From Chitinophagaceae bacterium UBA2789 (lineage in GTDB: Bacteria > Bacteroidota > Bacteroidia > Chitinophagales > Chitinophagaceae), in the NCBI GenBank assembly GCA_002352145.1, contig DEHX01000144.1, positions 1 through 9,465 on the forward strand: a stretch of DNA of 9,465 nt, in the 5' to 3' direction. Under the pieces are notes generated by a model. The model saw only the letters and a list, made by a program, of their open reading frames with translations. It was not told the origin of the DNA and made no database searches. Every line of letters starts with the position of its first letter. The stretch's first letter is position 1. Both the position numbers and the translations under genes were made by a program. Positions 7,484-9,465 of this stretch are shown here, piece after piece.

Positions 7484-9465
7484 ATGCTTAAGAGAATACT
7501 CTTTTTGTTTGCTTTAGCCTTTATGGCTAGTCCGTTACTATTCGCCCAGATAACTACTTCATCCGTTACCGGTACTGTAAAAAGTACAAGCGATGAACCC
7601 CTTTCCGGTGCAACCATAGTAGCCACACACCTTCCCTCCGGAACAAAGTATACCGGTGTTTCCAGACAGGGAGGTTCGTTTTCTATTTTAAATATGAGGG
7701 TAGGCGGTCCTTACCTCATTGAAGTGACTTACGTTGGTCATGACAAAGAAAAGTTCGAGGATATTTACCTCCAGCTGGCAGAAAGCTTTATTCTGAATGC
7801 AGCATTAAAGAAAACGGAAGCTACCCTTGAAAATGTGGTGGTAACTACAGGCAGAAGAAGTAATATCTTAAATGCAAACAGGGCTGGTTCTGTTACGAAT
7901 ATCGGCCTTCGCCAGATAAGCCAGTTACCTACCATCAGCAGAAGTTTGAATGACTTCACAAGAGCAACCCCCCAAGCCAATGGCCAGTCAATCGGCGGTG
8001 GTAACTATCGTCAAAACAATTTCACCATTGATGGTGCTGACTTTAATAACAGCTTTGGTATCGGTGCTAACCTGCCTGCCGGCGGTACACCAATTTCATT
8101 GGATGCGGTGGAAGAGATTTCCGTTAATGTAACTCCTTACGATGTTCGCCAGACTGGCTTCATCGGAAGTGCTATCAATGCGGTAACTCGTTCTGGTACC
8201 AATACCTTCAGCGGTTCAGTATACAAGTTCTTCAGAACAGAAAAGCAAAGAGGTGACCAGGTAGAGAAAACCAAGTTCACAAGGCCAACCGAAGAGTTCG
8301 ACCAGTGGGGTTTCCGTATCGGCGGACCAATCATTAAGAATAAGTTGTTCTTCTTTTTGAACTACGAAACTGAAACACAGCCAAAGTCAATACAAACACT
8401 TTTTGCTTCCACTGCATCGGCACCTTTTGGGAGCTCTCCTAACATCGCCAGACCCAGCGCTGATTCACTGAACCTGATCAGCCAGTACTTGCTAAACACA
8501 TATGGTTATGTAACTGGCCCGTATGATAACTACACTCCCAACATTGAGAGAACAAAGTATCTTGCCCGCCTTGACTGGAACATCAGCAGCAAACACAACC
8601 TGAGTGTACGTTATAGCCAGGTAGAAGGTGGCGAACCTAATTCGCCAAGTTCTTCTACTTCCGGTGCCGGCTTTACCTATAGTACTGGTTTGGGAAGAAA
8701 TAATAATAATAATCTCTGGTACCAGAATTCTAACTACTTCCAGGGAGCTAATTTCTACTCTTTTGCAGCTGAGTTGAATTCGAAATTTGGAAAGTTCTCC
8801 AATACCATCAGGGGAACATTCACCTACCAGAACGACTCAAGAACAACCACCAGTCCAAAAACTGATCCTGCGAAAACAGGAGGTGTAGCTTATGACTTCC
8901 CGTTTGTGGATATCTTAAGTACCAGCGGCGTAGCCAACCCGGCTCCTTATGTTTCATTTGGACATGAACTTTTCAGTTTTGGTAACCTGAGAAAAGTAAA
9001 AGTTTATTCCGTAGTGGATAATCTTAGCTGGACTACTGGCAAACATAACTGGACTGTTGGCGGACAATTCGAATTAAGTGAAACAGTAAACGGCTTCCAG
9101 CGTTTCGGAACCAGTTATTACGTATTTAATACATGGAATGATTTTGTAACTGGTCAAAAACCAAGAGATTTTGCACTGACCTATTCTTTATCTAAGAATT
9201 TTGCTCCGGCCTTCTCTTCTTTCAAATTTGCCCAGTATTCAGTTTACGGACAGGATGAAATCGCTGTGAACAGGAACTTCAGACTTACACTTGGTTTGCG
9301 TTTGGACCTGCCCACTTATCCTTCAGTTCCACAGATCCTGACTCACCCGCTGGTGGCTCAATTAAGCTTTGCCGGTGGCGAAACGATGAATACAGGTAAC
9401 CTGCCTAAGAAGACTATCATGTGGTCTCCGAGATTAGGCTTTAACTGGGATCTTTATGGCGACCG
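7484..9465 (+). CDS. Oar-like TonB-dependent outer-membrane receptor with carboxypeptidase-regulatory-like domain (partial, 3' end outside the window)
   Basis: The frame is open from the ATG at 7484 to the window edge, giving 660 residues without a stop; the family is usually about 1000 residues or more, so the distal barrel is missing. A Sec signal peptide, MLKRILFLFALAFMASPLLFA, is predicted to be cut before Gln22. Residues about 26-105 form a carboxypeptidase-regulatory-like beta-sandwich (SSVTGTVKSTSDEPLSGATI). A TonB-box-like stretch, LENVVVTTGRR, lies near 115-125. The plug domain spans about 125-245 and carries NNFTIDGADFNNSFG (178-192), SLDAVEEISVNVTPYDVRQ and INAVTRSGTNTFSGS. From about 245 on, alternating aromatic strands such as GSVYKFFRT and KNKLFFFLNYE mark the barrel. 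The plug sequence resembles the Oar family rather than typical SusC proteins, and no SusD partner is visible inside the window. The protein should sit in the outer membrane and draw energy through TonB/ExbBD. Its cargo cannot be predicted. A run of five AAT codons (8699-8713) gives five asparagines in a predicted loop. Confidence 0.9.
   Translation, partial: MLKRILFLFALAFMASPLLFAQITTSSVTGTVKSTSDEPLSGATIVATHLPSGTKYTGVSRQGGSFSILNMRVGGPYLIEVTYVGHDKEKFEDIYLQLAESFILNAALKKTEATLENVVVTTGRRSNILNANRAGSVTNIGLRQISQLPTISRSLNDFTRATPQANGQSIGGGNYRQNNFTIDGADFNNSFGIGANLPAGGTPISLDAVEEISVNVTPYDVRQTGFIGSAINAVTRSGTNTFSGSVYKFFRTEKQRGDQVEKTKFTRPTEEFDQWGFRIGGPIIKNKLFFFLNYETETQPKSIQTLFASTASAPFGSSPNIARPSADSLNLISQYLLNTYGYVTGPYDNYTPNIERTKYLARLDWNISSKHNLSVRYSQVEGGEPNSPSSSTSGAGFTYSTGLGRNNNNNLWYQNSNYFQGANFYSFAAELNSKFGKFSNTIRGTFTYQNDSRTTTSPKTDPAKTGGVAYDFPFVDILSTSGVANPAPYVSFGHELFSFGNLRKVKVYSVVDNLSWTTGKHNWTVGGQFELSETVNGFQRFGTSYYVFNTWNDFVTGQKPRDFALTYSLSKNFAPAFSSFKFAQYSVYGQDEIAVNRNFRLTLGLRLDLPTYPSVPQILTHPLVAQLSFAGGETMNTGNLPKKTIMWSPRLGFNWDLYGD

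Noticed and set aside
8699..8713. Five tandem AAT units as a phase-variation repeat
   Set aside because: The unit is three bases, so length changes would not shift the frame, and the tract is short.

Overview
The window looks like a chromosomal segment from a member of the Bacteroidota, probably of the Chitinophagaceae type. This rests on three things. The protein families fit: a very large TamB, a fused RibBA, and an Oar-like TonB-dependent receptor with an N-terminal carboxypeptidase-regulatory-like domain. The -33 TTG/TTTG and -7 TAnnTTTG promoter elements fit that phylum. The start codons lack convincing Shine-Dalgarno sequences. The genus is a guess.

Layout from left to right. Bases 1-63 may hold the last codons of a plus-strand gene (weak). 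A minus-strand gene (67-1113) encodes an exported isoaspartyl peptidase / plant-type asparaginase. A 127-base divergent gap follows. The plus-strand tamB gene (about 1241-6085) fills half of the window; its membrane anchor is encoded upstream of the first in-frame ATG, so it appears to start at a CTG. Convergent with it, 9 bases away, is minus-strand ribBA (6095-7300), the bifunctional riboflavin enzyme. A 183-base divergent control region contains candidate promoters for both flanking genes and two inverted repeats. The plus-strand gene from 7484 to the window edge encodes the first 660 residues of an Oar-like TonB-dependent outer-membrane receptor.

The genes do not form an obvious pathway. 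Three products belong to the envelope (periplasmic hydrolase, inner-to-outer-membrane TamB bridge, outer-membrane receptor), and one is a cytosolic cofactor enzyme. Orientation alternates (-, +, -, +), so each gene is probably its own transcription unit. No tRNA, rRNA, CRISPR array, insertion sequence or phage gene was seen, and no gap between genes exceeds 300 bases. I found no previously undescribed system. The points most worth checking are the non-canonical tamB start and the palindromes that sit on the predicted promoters.
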